Shown: positions 1-9,685 of the stretch, piece after piece | Layout of the letters: each line of letters opens with the position of its first letter | Position numbering within the stretch: the stretch's first letter is position 1 | Assembly: GCF_900156915.1 (NCBI RefSeq) | Contig: NZ_LT732535.1 | Span: forward strand, 232,499-296,498 | Source of the DNA: Sediminibacillus massiliensis | Lineage (GTDB): Bacteria > Bacillota > Bacilli > Bacillales > Amphibacillaceae | Direction of reading: 5' to 3' | Length of the DNA stretch: 64,000 bases | Program-made: the position numbers and the translations under genes | Notes under the pieces: generated by a model | What the model saw: the letters and a program-made list of their open reading frames with translations, nothing else | Told to the model about the DNA's origin: nothing | The model's database searches: none

Positions 1-2079
1 GGGTTGATACTCCAATTGGGAGTCGTGCAAATTTTGAATGGGGAAGAAGCACAGGAAGAAATCAACCGAACAGAAAACACGATTTCCGAAATACCGGTTC
101 CAAGAGGAAAAATGTTCGACAGATATGGCCGTGTAGTTTTGGATAATGAACCAGTCAGATCTATCACTTATACACCGCCTAAACGAGGCGCGTCTGCAGA
201 AGAAAGACTGGAACTTGCTGAAAAGCTAGCTGAATTCATCGATATCGAGGAAGCGGACGAAATAGTGGGGGAACGGGATAAAAAGGAGTATTGGTATCTC
301 TTAAACCAAGAAGCTGCAGAAGCCAGTTTAAGCAAAGAGGAATTGGAAGATCTAAGCGTTGCGGAACAATACCAAACAATGCTTGATCGTATTACGGAAG
401 AAAACCTGTCTGAGATCGAATGGAAGGACTCCTTGCTTGAAGTAATAGCGATTAAGAAAGAATTGGATGCAGCTTCAGAATTGTCTCCACATATTGTCAA
501 AAACAAAGATGTTTCAGAAGAGGAATTCGCCCGTGTTGCTGAACATTTGAATGAGTTACCCGGTATAGATGCCACCATAGATTGGGACAGAAAAGCGTCT
601 GCAGAAGGAACATTTGCGGACATAATCGGAAATGTCTCCGATTCTGATAAAGGAATTCCGAAAGAAAACCTTCAGTATTACTTAAGCCGAGGCTATAACA
701 GAAATGACCGAGTGGGCACAAGCGGTCTCGAGGAGCAATATGAAAGTGTGTTGAAGGGCACGAAAGAACAAGTAGAGTACACAACTGGCAAGTCAGGGAA
801 CATCATTAGCTCCGAAGTCGTTAGAGAAGGCCAACGCGGCAGCGATTTAGTGTTGACGATTGATATGGAGCTGCAGCAGGAAGTCGACAAAATAGCCAGA
901 GAGGAATTGCAAACGGCACGCGAAATGCACCCGAGCAAAAACCAGTATATGACTGATGCTCTGGTTGTGATGATGGATCCACAAACAGGTGAAATCCTGA
1001 CAATGTCCGGCCAGCATTACGATCGTGAAAGCAATACTTATTCCAATCAATCATACCGTACTATTTATGACGCACACAGACCTGGGTCGACTGTGAAAGG
1101 TGCTTCCGTTTTGGCTGGATTGGACTCTGGTGTGGTAAGTCCGGGTGAAGTGATCGTGGACAGACCAATCAAAATAGGAGAGCAGCCACCTAAGGCTTCC
1201 TGGAAAAATCTCGGCCCTGTTAATGATATAAGTGCGCTTGAGAGATCTTCGAACGTTTATATGTACCATATTGCGATGAGAATGGGCGGAGAATATAATT
1301 ATTATTACGGCAAAAAATCTATCACTTTTAACCCTGATGCACTAACAACCTTCAGAAATTACTTTAAACAGTTTGGGTTGGGAGTGGAAACAGGGATTGA
1401 TTATCCATTCGAAAGTATTGGTTATCAGGGAAGTAACCCACAGGCAGGTAACCTAATGGACTTTGCAATCGGTCAGTATGATACATTCACCCCCTTGCAA
1501 ATGGCGCAATATGTATCTACCATCGCAAACGATGGATACCGTGTGAGACCAAGGCTTGTCAGTGAAATCAGACAGCCTAAAGCGGAAAAAGGCGAGCTTG
1601 GACCAATTTCGAAGAATTTTAATACCGATGTACTGAACAAAATAGAAATGGACGATGCCTATCTGGACAGGGTTCAGGAAGGTTTCAAACAAGTTTTCCA
1701 TGGTTCTCAGGGTACTGCGAACAATTCCATTTGGAACAAAGGAAAAGATTACAAAGTTGCAGGTAAAACGGGTACCGCCGAAAATGAAGTATATAGTGAA
1801 GACGGAAAGTTGCTTGCCAATACGGAGAACCTGACCCTGGTTGGTTATGCACCTTATGACGAACCTGAAGTGGCATTTGCTGTGATGGTGCCTAATAATG
1901 GAGCCATTGGAAACCAGTACACAATTCAACACCATATTGGTAAAAGGATTATTGACAAGTACTTCGAATTGAAAGAAGAACGTGACAAAAATGGAGTGGA
2001 AGAAGAATTATCCACAAGTGAAGAAGGAGAAAAGGAAGTAGAAGAAGATGAGGATCAAGAAGATTCCGAACAAAATTAA
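1..2079 (+). CDS. pbpA: Class B penicillin-binding protein (PBP2A/PbpA-type transpeptidase), 5' end cut by the window
   Basis: Membrane-anchored peptidoglycan D,D-transpeptidase. The reading frame is open from base 1, so the N-terminal anchor lies outside the window; only the end of its hydrophobic segment is visible. The PBP dimerisation region follows (PRGKMFDRYGR). The transpeptidase domain has all three active-site boxes: STVK with the acylated serine at 1087-1098, SSN at 1246-1254 and KTG at 1765-1773. The protein ends in a strongly acidic tail. In Bacillus the PBP gene directly before pstS is yqgF/pbpA, which works in cell-wall elongation; here it also sits directly upstream of pstS, separated by a terminator. 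The pbpA name rests on synteny as well as sequence. Confidence 0.9.
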   Translation, partial: GLILQLGVVQILNGEEAQEEINRTENTISEIPVPRGKMFDRYGRVVLDNEPVRSITYTPPKRGASAEERLELAEKLAEFIDIEEADEIVGERDKKEYWYLLNQEAAEASLSKEELEDLSVAEQYQTMLDRITEENLSEIEWKDSLLEVIAIKKELDAASELSPHIVKNKDVSEEEFARVAEHLNELPGIDATIDWDRKASAEGTFADIIGNVSDSDKGIPKENLQYYLSRGYNRNDRVGTSGLEEQYESVLKGTKEQVEYTTGKSGNIISSEVVREGQRGSDLVLTIDMELQQEVDKIAREELQTAREMHPSKNQYMTDALVVMMDPQTGEILTMSGQHYDRESNTYSNQSYRTIYDAHRPGSTVKGASVLAGLDSGVVSPGEVIVDRPIKIGEQPPKASWKNLGPVNDISALERSSNVYMYHIAMRMGGEYNYYYGKKSITFNPDALTTFRNYFKQFGLGVETGIDYPFESIGYQGSNPQAGNLMDFAIGQYDTFTPLQMAQYVSTIANDGYRVRPRLVSEIRQPKAEKGELGPISKNFNTDVLNKIEMDDAYLDRVQEGFKQVFHGSQGTANNSIWNKGKDYKVAGKTGTAENEVYSEDGKLLANTENLTLVGYAPYDEPEVAFAVMVPNNGAIGNQYTIQHHIGKRIIDKYFELKEERDKNGVEEELSTSEEGEKEVEEDEDQEDSEQN

Positions 2080-2093
2080 ATGATAGTTTATTA

Positions 2094-2121
2094 CCCCGGT
2101 GGCCAGCACCGGGGTTTTTTT
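2094..2121 (+). terminator. Rho-independent terminator after the PBP gene
   Basis: A stem CCCCGGTG / CACCGGGG with a 5-nt loop is followed by seven T. It separates the PBP transcript from the phosphate operon. Confidence 0.9.
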
Positions 2122-2191
2122 ATGAAAGATTGATAGATACTAGAAAACTAATAGTCCATTTTTCTTATTTTATTCTAGTTCGTCCCCGAAT

Positions 2192-2244
2192 TTACATTAA
2201 CTTTACAGGTAATTAATAACCACTTAAAATTCACTAGTTATGAT
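2192..2244 (+). promoter_or_regulatory. PhoP-box promoter of the pst operon
   Basis: TTACAT (2192-2197) and TTACAG (2203-2208) are spaced 11 bp apart, with degenerate copies near 2214 and 2224. This is the direct-repeat pattern bound by Bacillus PhoP (TTHACA repeats about 11 bp apart). A TATGAT -10 element lies at 2239-2244 and there is no good -35, as expected for a PhoP-activated promoter. The position fits phosphate-starvation induction of pst. Confidence 0.75.
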
Positions 2245-2299
2245 GTACTTGTAGCCGGATGAGGCACTAATCAAAAAGAAATAGAGGGGGAACTAACAA

Positions 2300-3250
2300 A
2301 TGAAGAAAACAAAGCTATTGTCATTTGCTGCACTGCTATTATTATTGATAGGCATTCTAGCGGCATGCGGAAATTCTGAGGATCAGGAATCAAATGGAAA
2401 TGAAGGATCGGACACAGAAGAAACGGCAGAAGAAAGTTCTAATGAAGGAAGCGAGAATGGTGAAGCTTCGGGATCCATCACGGTTTCCGGTTCAAGTGCT
2501 ATGCAACCCTTGGTAGCTGCGGCAGCGGAAGAATTTATGGCTGAGAACCCTCAAGCCGATATCCAGGTAAATGCCGGCGGTTCAGGTACAGGCTTAAGCG
2601 AAGTTGCTGAAGGTACTGTTGACATTGGAAATTCCGACGTTTTTGCTGAAGAAAAAGATGGCATACCGGCTGAAGAACTTGTCGACCACCAGGTGGCTGT
2701 AGTGGGAATGACCGCGGCGGTCAACCCGGAAGTTGGAATCGAAGATATCTCTAAAGAAGACTTAAAGAAAGTATTTACCGGTGAAATTACCAATTGGTCA
2801 GAATTGGGTGGCCAAGATGTCGAAATTACCTTAGTAAACAGACCGGATTCTTCTGGAACCCGTGCCACATTTGTGAAATTCGGACTAGACGGTGAAACAC
2901 CTGCCGAGGGAGTAACAGAGGATTCTTCCAATACAGTCAAGCAAATCATTGCGGATACAGAAGGTGCTATTGGATACTTGGCTTTCTCTTATTTTACAGA
3001 TGATTCTGTAACACCCCTCTCTATCGACGGTGTAGAAGCAACGGACGAAAATGTACAGTCCGGAGATTTCCCGATTTGGGCATATCAACATTCATACACT
3101 AATGGGGAACCTGAAGGACTTACAAAAACTTTCTTGGATTATCTTTTAAGTGAAGAAGTACAAAATGGTTTAGTGCCGGAACAAGGATATATTTCTTCTA
3201 CTAATATGCAAGTCGAAAGAGATGTTGAAGGAAATCAAACGGAAAAATAA
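2300..3250 (+). CDS. pstS: Phosphate-binding lipoprotein PstS
   Basis: This 316-aa extracytoplasmic phosphate receptor captures phosphate for the PstSCAB ABC importer. It has a lipoprotein signal peptide: a charged MKKTK start, a hydrophobic run and the lipobox LAAC with the lipidated cysteine at residue 22 or 23. A long acidic, Ser/Glu/Asn-rich linker follows, then the PBP-like domain with the phosphate-binding stretch SGSSAMQPL and the GSGTG and SSGT loops. A strong RBS (GAGGGGG) precedes the ATG. It is the first gene of pstSCAB1B2-phoU behind a PhoP-type promoter. A hairpin after it probably uncouples its level from the downstream genes. Confidence 0.96.
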   Translation: MKKTKLLSFAALLLLLIGILAACGNSEDQESNGNEGSDTEETAEESSNEGSENGEASGSITVSGSSAMQPLVAAAAEEFMAENPQADIQVNAGGSGTGLSEVAEGTVDIGNSDVFAEEKDGIPAEELVDHQVAVVGMTAAVNPEVGIEDISKEDLKKVFTGEITNWSELGGQDVEITLVNRPDSSGTRATFVKFGLDGETPAEGVTEDSSNTVKQIIADTEGAIGYLAFSYFTDDSVTPLSIDGVEATDENVQSGDFPIWAYQHSYTNGEPEGLTKTFLDYLLSEEVQNGLVPEQGYISSTNMQVERDVEGNQTEK

Positions 3251-3262
3251 AAATATAAAAAA

Positions 3263-3295
3263 TGCAGGGTAGATGCAGATAGCATTTACCCTGCA
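3263..3295 (+). other. Intergenic hairpin between pstS and pstC
   Basis: A perfect 9-bp stem TGCAGGGTA / TACCCTGCA encloses a 15-nt loop and lacks a T-tract. It is likely an RNA processing or 3'-stabilising element that keeps pstS message above pstCAB, as seen in other pst operons. The functional reading is inference. Confidence 0.6.
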
Positions 3296-3319
3296 ATGAC
3301 TTTCAAGGGGTGTTAATGG

Positions 3320-4243
3320 ATGAGAAGTGGCGCGGAATTATCTGCTGAAGATAGATTGATAAAATCGGCAAAAAATAGATCTTACGGCGAAATGAGAGGC
3401 AGAGTGATAGTAACCGCCTGTGCTTTTATAATGATTATTGCCACTGTCGCGGTTACGGTCTTTCTCGCTACAAAAGGACTCCAGTCATTTTTGGTAAACA
3501 ATGTAAGTCTGCTTGAATTTTTGACCAGTACGAATTGGAATCCGTTAGGCGATAACCCAAGTTACGGTGCACTGCCATTTATATTCGGTTCGTTGGCAGT
3601 CACGCTGCTTTCAGCTCTTATAGCTGCTCCTGTTGGTATCGGAAGCGCGATTTTTATGACCGAAATCGCTCCATCATGGGGTAGGAAAATCTTGCAACCA
3701 GTAATTGAATTGTTGGTAGGCATCCCGTCGGTTGTTTACGGATATATTGGTTTATCAGTACTTGTACCATTTATCAGAGAACACACTTCTGGGACAGGAT
3801 TTAGTCTGCTTGCCGGAACAATAGTCCTGTCGATTATGATTTTGCCTACCATTACAACGATTGCTACGGAAGCGATGGGTGCACTGCCGGATAGTTTAAG
3901 AGAAGGGTCGTTGGCCTTAGGAGCGACGCGCTGGCAGACTATCCGGCGGGTATTGCTGCCTGCTGCACTTCCATCTTTGTTGACTGCTGTTGTTTTAGGC
4001 ATGGCAAGGGCTTTTGGTGAAGCTCTTGCAGTTCAAATGGTTATAGGGAATGTTCGCGATTTGCCTTCAAGCATTCTTGATCCTTCTGCGACATTGACAA
4101 CGATTATTACGCTTAATATGGGACACACCACATATGGCAGTGTTGAAAATAACACTTTATGGTCAATGGGATTAGTTCTATTAACCATTTCGTTTATTTT
4201 TATATTAATCATCAGATATTTGTCATCTAGGAGGAAAATCTAA
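3320..4243 (+). CDS. pstC: Phosphate ABC transporter permease PstC
   Basis: This 307-aa inner subunit of the phosphate importer has six predicted membrane helices. The binding-protein-dependent permease (EAA) loop is seen around EGSLALGATRWQTIRRVLLPAALPS. The N-terminal cytoplasmic segment is about 30 residues. AAGGGG precedes the ATG. Its stop codon overlaps the start of pstA by one base (TAATG), so the two permeases are translationally coupled. Confidence 0.95.
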   Translation: MRSGAELSAEDRLIKSAKNRSYGEMRGRVIVTACAFIMIIATVAVTVFLATKGLQSFLVNNVSLLEFLTSTNWNPLGDNPSYGALPFIFGSLAVTLLSALIAAPVGIGSAIFMTEIAPSWGRKILQPVIELLVGIPSVVYGYIGLSVLVPFIREHTSGTGFSLLAGTIVLSIMILPTITTIATEAMGALPDSLREGSLALGATRWQTIRRVLLPAALPSLLTAVVLGMARAFGEALAVQMVIGNVRDLPSSILDPSATLTTIITLNMGHTTYGSVENNTLWSMGLVLLTISFIFILIIRYLSSRRKI

Positions 4244-5130
4244 TGAACAGCAAGATCTCAGACAAGATTGCTACCGGAGTTTTTATCGGGCTTGCCATGC
4301 TTGTAGTGGTACTGCTCGTCAGTTTGTTTTCATTCATATTATTCAGGGGAGTTCCGCAAATTTCATGGGATTTCCTAACAACACCATCAAGCGCTGTACG
4401 AGAAGGTGGAGGAATAAGAGACCAATTGTTTAACTCTTTTTATATCCTTTTGATCACTATGTTAATTACCGTCCCTCTTGGTGTGTGTGGAGGTATTTAT
4501 ATGGCGGAATACGCCAAACCAGGAAAAATTACGAGTTTTATCAGATCTTGTATCGAAATGCTTGCTTCATTACCGTCCATTGTAGTAGGAATGTTCGGCC
4601 TATTGATTTTTGTCAATACTACAGGCTGGGGTTATACGATTATCGGCGGTGCTTTAGCATTAACTATATTCAACATTCCCGTAATGGTAAGGGTGAGTGA
4701 GGATGCGATCAGATCGGTTCCCAGACAACAGAAAGAAGCCGGATTGGCATTGGGTCTTACCCACTGGCATACCATCAAGACGATTTTAATACCGAGTGCC
4801 TTTCCTGGAATTTTGACTGGGGCAATATTGGCATCTGGGCGTGTATTCGGCGAGGCGGCAGCTTTATTATTTACAGCAGGACTTTCCACTCCAAGGTTGG
4901 ATTACATGGATTGGAACCCTTTTTCCGAAACTTCCCCATTGAATATTTTCAGGCCGGCAGAAACATTGTCCGTTCATATCTGGGCTGTTAATACGAATGG
5001 TATCATGCCGGACATTAGAGAAATAGCCAATGGTTCATCTGCTGTGCTTGTTATATCTGTTTTATTATTTAACTTGCTTGCAAGATTGATAGGAAGTTTT
5101 GTTCACAAAAAGGTTACGGCTGGCAAATAA
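4243..5130 (+). CDS. pstA: Phosphate ABC transporter permease PstA
   Basis: This 295-aa partner of PstC has about six membrane helices and an EAA-type loop ([20 protein letters not shown]) that docks on the PstB ATPase. It starts at an ATG overlapping the pstC stop, and the preceding AGGAGG lies inside the end of pstC. Length and arrangement match the family. Confidence 0.95.
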   Translation: MNSKISDKIATGVFIGLAMLVVVLLVSLFSFILFRGVPQISWDFLTTPSSAVREGGGIRDQLFNSFYILLITMLITVPLGVCGGIYMAEYAKPGKITSFIRSCIEMLASLPSIVVGMFGLLIFVNTTGWGYTIIGGALALTIFNIPVMVRVSEDAIRSVPRQQKEAGLALGLTHWHTIKTILIPSAFPGILTGAILASGRVFGEAAALLFTAGLSTPRLDYMDWNPFSETSPLNIFRPAETLSVHIWAVNTNGIMPDIREIANGSSAVLVISVLLFNLLARLIGSFVHKKVTAGK

Positions 5131-5153
5131 CATTAATAGTAAGGAGTATTAAG

Positions 5154-5969
5154 ATGGCTGTTAAAACAAGAGTTTACCAAGAAAAAAATATCGCCTATCA
5201 AAATGATCAAGAAAAAAACAATATATTGGAAATAGATGATTTGAGTATTTTTTATGGGGAAAACCAGGCCGTTAAACATGCCGGTTTAAATATAGAAAAA
5301 AATGCAATAACTGCATTGGTCGGTCCTTCCGGATGCGGCAAATCAACCTTCCTGCGAAGTATCAATAGGATGAATGATCTGATTGCGGGAGCAAGAAGTG
5401 AAGGTCGAATTATTTATGATGGTGTTAATTTATTGGCGAGCAATATTAATACAATCGCATTACGCAAAGAGATTGGCATGGTTTTCCAAAAACCGAATCC
5501 ATTTCCTAAATCGATCTATAATAACATTGCTCATGCACTGAAATTTTACGGAATCCGGGGGAAGAGGCAGTTGGATCAAATGGTAGAAGAAAGCCTGAAA
5601 AAAGCTGCTTTATGGGACGAAGTGAAGGATCGGCTCCATCAATCAGCCCTTTCTCTTTCCGGTGGGCAGCAACAAAGGTTATGTATTGCCAGAACGCTGG
5701 CTATGGAACCAAATTTATTGTTATTAGATGAACCATCGTCTGCTTTAGATCCGATCTCGAATGCTAAGGTCGAAGAATTAATACTACAACTGAAGGAAGA
5801 TTATTCGATCATCATAGTTACACATAATATGCAGCAAGCCTCGAGAATATCGGATTATACTGCTTTTTTCTTAAATGGTGAAGTAATTGAATATGATCAC
5901 ACTAAGAAAATTTTCACAAATCCAAGTGAACAAAAGACAGAAGAATATATTTCCGGAAGATTCGGTTAG
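5154..5969 (+). CDS. pstB: Phosphate ABC transporter ATP-binding protein PstB (first copy)
   Basis: This 271-aa ATPase has Walker [10 protein letters not shown] at residues 57-65, the ABC signature LSGGQQQR, Walker B LLLLDEP and a switch histidine (VTHNM). Bacillus species usually carry two tandem pstB genes, as here. It starts at ATG with AAGGAG about 7 nt upstream. The N terminus is about 20 residues longer than in the second copy. Confidence 0.95.
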   Translation: MAVKTRVYQEKNIAYQNDQEKNNILEIDDLSIFYGENQAVKHAGLNIEKNAITALVGPSGCGKSTFLRSINRMNDLIAGARSEGRIIYDGVNLLASNINTIALRKEIGMVFQKPNPFPKSIYNNIAHALKFYGIRGKRQLDQMVEESLKKAALWDEVKDRLHQSALSLSGGQQQRLCIARTLAMEPNLLLLDEPSSALDPISNAKVEELILQLKEDYSIIIVTHNMQQASRISDYTAFFLNGEVIEYDHTKKIFTNPSEQKTEEYISGRFG

Positions 5970-5981
5970 GAGTGAATCGAC

Positions 5982-6758
5982 TTGACAACTAAAACATTGA
6001 GTAAAGATGTTTTTAATATAAAAGACATGAACTTATGGTATGGAAACTTTCATGCTTTGAAAAATCTTCATTTAACTATACCTGAGAAAGAAGTTACTGC
6101 AATAATTGGTCCCTCAGGATGCGGGAAATCTACTTTTATCAAAACATTGAACCTGATGGTGAACAGGGTTGCAGGGGTTAGGGTGTCGGGAGAATTGCTC
6201 TTTTTTAATGACAAAAATCTGCTTAGTAAAAATGTCGACTTAGTGAAATTGAGAAAGCAAGTAGGCATGATCTTTCAAAAAGGCAATCCTTTTCCACAGT
6301 CGATTTACGATAATGTTGCTTACGGCCCCAAGATCCATGGGGTTAAAAAGAAACAGATACTTGATGAAATTGTAGAAACCTCTTTGAAAAAGGTGGCCTT
6401 ATGGGAAGAAGTGAAAGACAGGCTCAACTCTTCAGCGCTAGGCCTGTCAGGTGGCCAACAACAGCGTCTGTGTATTGCCAGGACCATAGCTACGAAGCCG
6501 GATGTGGTTTTAATGGATGAACCGACTTCTGCCTTGGACCCGATTGCTACCATGCGAATTGAAGAGTTAATCGCAGAATTGAAAGATCAGTACACAATTG
6601 TGACTGTCACCCATAACATGCAACAGGCTGCTAGGATTTCTGATCAAACAGCATTTTTTCTTCATGGAGAAATAATTGAGACTTCTGATACGAACAGTCT
6701 ATTTTCCATGCCAAAAGATAGAAGAACAGAGGATTATATTACAGGGAAATTCGGATAA
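5982..6758 (+). CDS. pstB: Phosphate ABC transporter ATP-binding protein PstB (second copy)
   Basis: This second ATPase (258 aa) is clearly paralogous to the preceding gene: Walker [10 protein letters not shown] at residues 43-51, [21 protein letters not shown] and [13 protein letters not shown]. It starts at TTG, preceded by TAGGAGTG, which overlaps the end of the first copy. It probably forms homo- or heterodimers under PstC/PstA. Confidence 0.94.
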   Translation: MTTKTLSKDVFNIKDMNLWYGNFHALKNLHLTIPEKEVTAIIGPSGCGKSTFIKTLNLMVNRVAGVRVSGELLFFNDKNLLSKNVDLVKLRKQVGMIFQKGNPFPQSIYDNVAYGPKIHGVKKKQILDEIVETSLKKVALWEEVKDRLNSSALGLSGGQQQRLCIARTIATKPDVVLMDEPTSALDPIATMRIEELIAELKDQYTIVTVTHNMQQAARISDQTAFFLHGEIIETSDTNSLFSMPKDRRTEDYITGKFG

Positions 6759-6780
6759 ATAATGGAAATGAGGTAATTAA

Positions 6781-7440
6781 ATGGCTGTAAGAGAGCATTT
6801 TAATGATGAGATGTCAGAATTGAAAAAGAGTATTATTGATTTAGCTAATGGAACCAAGGAAGCATTGAACAGAGCAATATTGGCTCTCAATACAGAAGAT
6901 GTAAATCTCGCGAATCAAATCATTTTGGATGACAAGTTGCTCGATGACAAGGAACTAGAGATAAATGAAGAGACCATTCTTCTCATTGCGAAGCAGCAGC
7001 CGGTTGCCACCGATTTGCGCAGGTTGATTGTCGCCCTCAGAATTTCTTCTGATTTGGAGCGGATGGCCGACAACGCCAAAAATATTGCCAAATCAACGAT
7101 TCATCTTGGAGAAGGTCATGGCCTTGTCATTCATCCGTTATTGGACCAGATGAAGAAGAAAGCTACAGAAATGATTGACCTTTCTATTACGGCGTTTGAA
7201 TATGAAGATATAACGTTAGCAAGGAAGTTGGGCGAGATGGACGATGTTATCGACAATATGTATGGAGAGTTGGTCAAAGAATTACTGGAAGAGACTGCAA
7301 ACAATCCACAAAAAATCCAACATATTATGCAGATGGCATTCAGCGGAAGGTATATTGAGCGGTTCGGGGATCATATTACTAATATCGGGGAAAGCATTTT
7401 ATACTTGGTTAAAGGTGAATCGCTTGACCTGAACAAATAA
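6781..7440 (+). CDS. phoU: Phosphate signalling protein PhoU
   Basis: This 219-aa cytoplasmic protein of two PhoU repeats links Pst activity to the Pho two-component response. The metal-binding helix motifs appear as DLERMADNAKNIAKS in the first repeat and RYIERFGDHITNIGES in the second. It is last in the pst operon, starting 22 nt after pstB2. B. subtilis lacks phoU at this position, whereas many other Bacillaceae have it. Confidence 0.94.
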   Translation: MAVREHFNDEMSELKKSIIDLANGTKEALNRAILALNTEDVNLANQIILDDKLLDDKELEINEETILLIAKQQPVATDLRRLIVALRISSDLERMADNAKNIAKSTIHLGEGHGLVIHPLLDQMKKKATEMIDLSITAFEYEDITLARKLGEMDDVIDNMYGELVKELLEETANNPQKIQHIMQMAFSGRYIERFGDHITNIGESILYLVKGESLDLNK

Positions 7441-7476
7441 GAAAGGCCGTCGGGATACTCTTCCGATGACCTTTCG
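7441..7476. terminator. Hairpin between convergent phoU and the yqzC-like gene
   Basis: A stem of about 13 bp (GAAAGGCCGTCGG with CCGATGACCTTTC, one mismatch and one wobble) begins directly after the phoU stop and separates convergent genes. No long T-tract is present. Confidence 0.65.
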
Positions 7477-7481
7477 TAATA

Positions 7482-7943
7482 TCATTTGCCTGTCAGTCGT
7501 TCAGCTATCTCTTTATATGTCATGTCTTTTTCTAATCCAAATTTGCCAATTTGGATTTTTTTACTGTAATCATTTTCAATCAGAAAATCAATAAATGATT
7601 GCTCATCCTCTATAATTTCTGCAGAGGTAAGCTGGTTTACTAATTGGCTGGTTGTCATTCCCTCTGTCACAGTAATTACAGTTTCGGCCGGTTTATCTTC
7701 TTGTTCTTCTTTCTGTTCAGTCTCCTGTTTACTATCCGTTTTTTCTTGAACGGCGGTGTTTTTTAAGGATTCTGCCTGTTGGTGCGTGTATACTTCGTAA
7801 CCCTCCGATTCGATTGTTTCAATCATTTCTGATACAGAAACAGCAGGTTCTTTTTCCTCATTATTCTCTAAAAAGAAAATAGCTGCCAACAAAGTGACCG
7901 AAAGGAAAATGCCAAGAGCGAAGGATCGTATAGTTTGTTTCAT
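7482..7943 (-). CDS. Membrane-anchored protein with an MltG/YceG-like LysM-type subdomain
   Basis: A 153-aa protein with an N-terminal signal-anchor (residues 5-24), a Glu/Lys/Gln-rich linker and a C-terminal region of about 60 residues. That region (ITVTEGMTTSQLVNQL, then a FIDFLI helix and MTYKEIAERLTG) resembles the N-terminal substrate-binding part of YceG/MltG transglycosylases. The catalytic MltG domain with its essential Glu is absent, so it is probably a cell-wall-associated accessory rather than an enzyme. The position matches the small yqzC/yqzD genes of B. subtilis. Its ATG directly follows the stop of the upstream gene, implying co-transcription. Confidence 0.75.
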   Translation of the reverse strand: MKQTIRSFALGIFLSVTLLAAIFFLENNEEKEPAVSVSEMIETIESEGYEVYTHQQAESLKNTAVQEKTDSKQETEQKEEQEDKPAETVITVTEGMTTSQLVNQLTSAEIIEDEQSFIDFLIENDYSKKIQIGKFGLEKDMTYKEIAERLTGK

Positions 7944-8306
7944 TTACGATTGCCCCTTGTTTTGAGTAAGTTGAGAAATGATTGCATGTACATCGTTCTC
8001 TTTCAAAGATGTCTTTCTTGAAATCTCTGAAACGTCACTTCCTTGGGCATATAAAGAGTGGATTCGTTGGTACATGGGTGGTATTTGGGATGTAGTACTG
8101 CTTGGAAAACCATCCGTCAAATCTTCTGTCAGTAGTTCTTCTTCAAGGATTTTAATTTTCTTTTTAAGTTGATAAGATTCCTGCATGGAAGTGATCGAGA
8201 ACTGTTCCAATTGGTTTTCGATGTTTTTAAATCGATCGTTCATGAAAAATGACATTAAAAATAGAACAATAGAAATAATTAGCAAAGTGATAAAGGCATA
8301 GACCAT
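7944..8306 (-). CDS. Small membrane-anchored coiled-coil protein with a C-terminal helix-turn-helix-like segment
   Basis: A 120-aa protein with one N-terminal membrane helix (residues 2-19), a coiled-coil region (FKNIENQLEQF, KKKIKILEEEL) and a C-terminal helical segment (SDVSEISRKTSLKENDVHAIISQL) that looks like a DUF6115/SwrB-type HTH. The ATG at 8306 is chosen because GAGGA lies 5 nt upstream. In-frame starts further upstream (8318, 8474) lack a properly spaced RBS. It forms a two-gene operon with the downstream MltG-like gene. Function unknown. Confidence 0.7.
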   Translation of the reverse strand: MVYAFITLLIISIVLFLMSFFMNDRFKNIENQLEQFSITSMQESYQLKKKIKILEEELLTEDLTDGFPSSTTSQIPPMYQRIHSLYAQGSDVSEISRKTSLKENDVHAIISQLTQNKGQS

Positions 8307-8514
8307 TTTGTTCCTCATTTCCTTAAATAATATATGTATTGTAAAATCGTCCTTTATAGTTATATCACAGATTAACCATGATGGAAACAAGAAGGATATA
8401 AAAGCTTTTCTGATAAGAGGTTGAAATCCTTTTGTTTTTTTGATAATATAATTAAGTCTGAGAAATGATAACAATTACTTGTTGATGACTAGAAATGGTT
8501 TGGAGGGATAAAGA

Positions 8515-8664
8515 ATGCGTGTTAACATTACACTTGCTTGCACCGAAACTGGTGATCGCAATTACATTACTACAAAAAACAAGCGTAAACATCCTGAACG
8601 TTTAGAGCTTAAGAAATATTCTCCACGTTTGAAAAGACATACATTGCACCGTGAAACAAAGTAA
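8515..8664 (+). CDS. rpmG: 50S ribosomal protein L33 (cysteine-poor form)
   Basis: This 49-aa basic protein ([17 protein letters not shown]...HRETK) is a clear L33. Only one cysteine remains (Cys9); the paired CxxC motifs that bind zinc in the C+ form are lost, so this is the zinc-independent paralogue. RBS TGGAGGG lies 9 nt upstream. A strong terminator follows, making it monocistronic. The same gene occupies this position in related Bacillaceae. Confidence 0.95.
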   Translation: MRVNITLACTETGDRNYITTKNKRKHPERLELKKYSPRLKRHTLHRETK

Positions 8665-8687
8665 TCTGCTTTAGGTGCATGACGAAA

Positions 8688-8716
8688 ACTCTTACCATGC
8701 CGGTAAGAGTTTTTTT
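8688..8716 (+). terminator. Rho-independent terminator after rpmG
   Basis: The stem AACTCTTACC / GGTAAGAGTT has a 4-nt loop and runs into seven T. Confidence 0.93.
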
Positions 8717-8754
8717 ATCATATTCAAGGCTTTTGCCGGATTGGAAGTCACTTT

Positions 8755-9312
8755 ATGGATAAGAAAATTTTGCGGAAGCAAGCGAAAAGAAAACTGGAAA
8801 ACTTTTCGGTGGAAAAAAGGAAAAAGGTTGAAGAACGACTTTTTTTCCATCTTATTCACTCAACCTTTTGGACTTCGAGCCGATCTGTTGCAGTTACCGT
8901 CTCTCAAAGGCATGAATGGGACACTAAACTCATCATCGAACAAGCTTGGAAAGAAAATAAAACGGTCTGTGTTCCGAAATGCTTTCCGAACATTCCGGAA
9001 ATTGTTTTTTATCGTCTGGAGTCTTATGACCAATTGGAATGCGTGTATATGGATTTATTGGAACCTATACCGGAACAAAAAAAGGAAATGGGAAAAGATT
9101 TTATTGATTTGTTAATTGTTCCTGGTCTTTTATTTGACCAAGAAGGTTACCGTGTTGGTTACGGGGGAGGATATTATGATCGCTATATACAGGACTTTCC
9201 TAACGTTACCCTCTCCATCACGAGTTCTGAGCAGTTAATGACAAGAGTACCTAAAGAAAGCCATGATATACCCGTCCAACACATTATAACGGAAAAAGGT
9301 CTTTTCTTTTAA
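8755..9312 (+). CDS. yqgN: 5-formyltetrahydrofolate cyclo-ligase (YqgN)
   Basis: This 185-aa cytoplasmic enzyme converts 5-formyl-THF to 5,10-methenyl-THF with ATP, returning folinate to the one-carbon pool. The N terminus is Lys/Arg-rich (KKILRKQAKRKL), as in the family. The signature GYRVGYGGGYYDRY, which binds nucleotide and folate, is at about residues 131-144 after LIVPGLLFD. Synteny with B. subtilis yqgN supports the call. GGAAG upstream is a modest RBS. Confidence 0.93.
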   Translation: MDKKILRKQAKRKLENFSVEKRKKVEERLFFHLIHSTFWTSSRSVAVTVSQRHEWDTKLIIEQAWKENKTVCVPKCFPNIPEIVFYRLESYDQLECVYMDLLEPIPEQKKEMGKDFIDLLIVPGLLFDQEGYRVGYGGGYYDRYIQDFPNVTLSITSSEQLMTRVPKESHDIPVQHIITEKGLFF

Positions 9313-9417
9313 ACTGCTTTTATTTTTGCGTATGTCCCTCGCGATGAAGGCGTAATTTTCGCATAAAAAACGGCCCATGAAACAAAATAAAAGCAAAAAT
9401 AGAGAAGGAGGGCTGTC

Positions 9418-9606
9418 ATGAGGGGGTTCATTGTAATTGCAACTTTACTGGTAGGTACAAGCATCCTGTTTCAAAGAAGATTCAAAATCCTTAATGCATT
9501 GTTGGCGATTAATACGATAAGAAAGGTTATCGTCACCATTTCCATGAATATGCCATTCATAAGAAGCAAAATTCTGCCTTCTATATTAGGACGTTCAGCG
9601 CTTTAG
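9418..9606 (+). CDS. yqgO: YqgO-like small membrane protein
   Basis: A 62-aa basic protein with one N-terminal hydrophobic helix (FIVIATLLVGTSILF) and an amphipathic basic remainder. Size and position between the cyclo-ligase and rhomboid genes match B. subtilis YqgO. RBS AAGGAGGG is well placed. The stop codon lies in the loop of the downstream terminator. Function unknown. Confidence 0.7.
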   Translation: MRGFIVIATLLVGTSILFQRRFKILNALLAINTIRKVIVTISMNMPFIRSKILPSILGRSAL

Positions 9607-9622
9607 TGCTGGACGTTTTTTT
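9591..9622 (+). terminator. Terminator overlapping the yqgO stop codon
   Basis: ACGTTCAGC pairs with GCTGGACGT (one G-T wobble), followed by seven T. Confidence 0.85.
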
Positions 9623-9685
9623 AAGCATCATTTTCTTTGGTTTAATGCAGACATGGTATCATGAAGGAGAGAGGTGGGACCATAA

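Noticed and set aside
8461..8514. Zur-box-like sequence upstream of rpmG
   Set aside because: The region AATGATAACAATTACTT is only a weak match to the Zur consensus, and the related B. subtilis gene of this position is not Zur-controlled.
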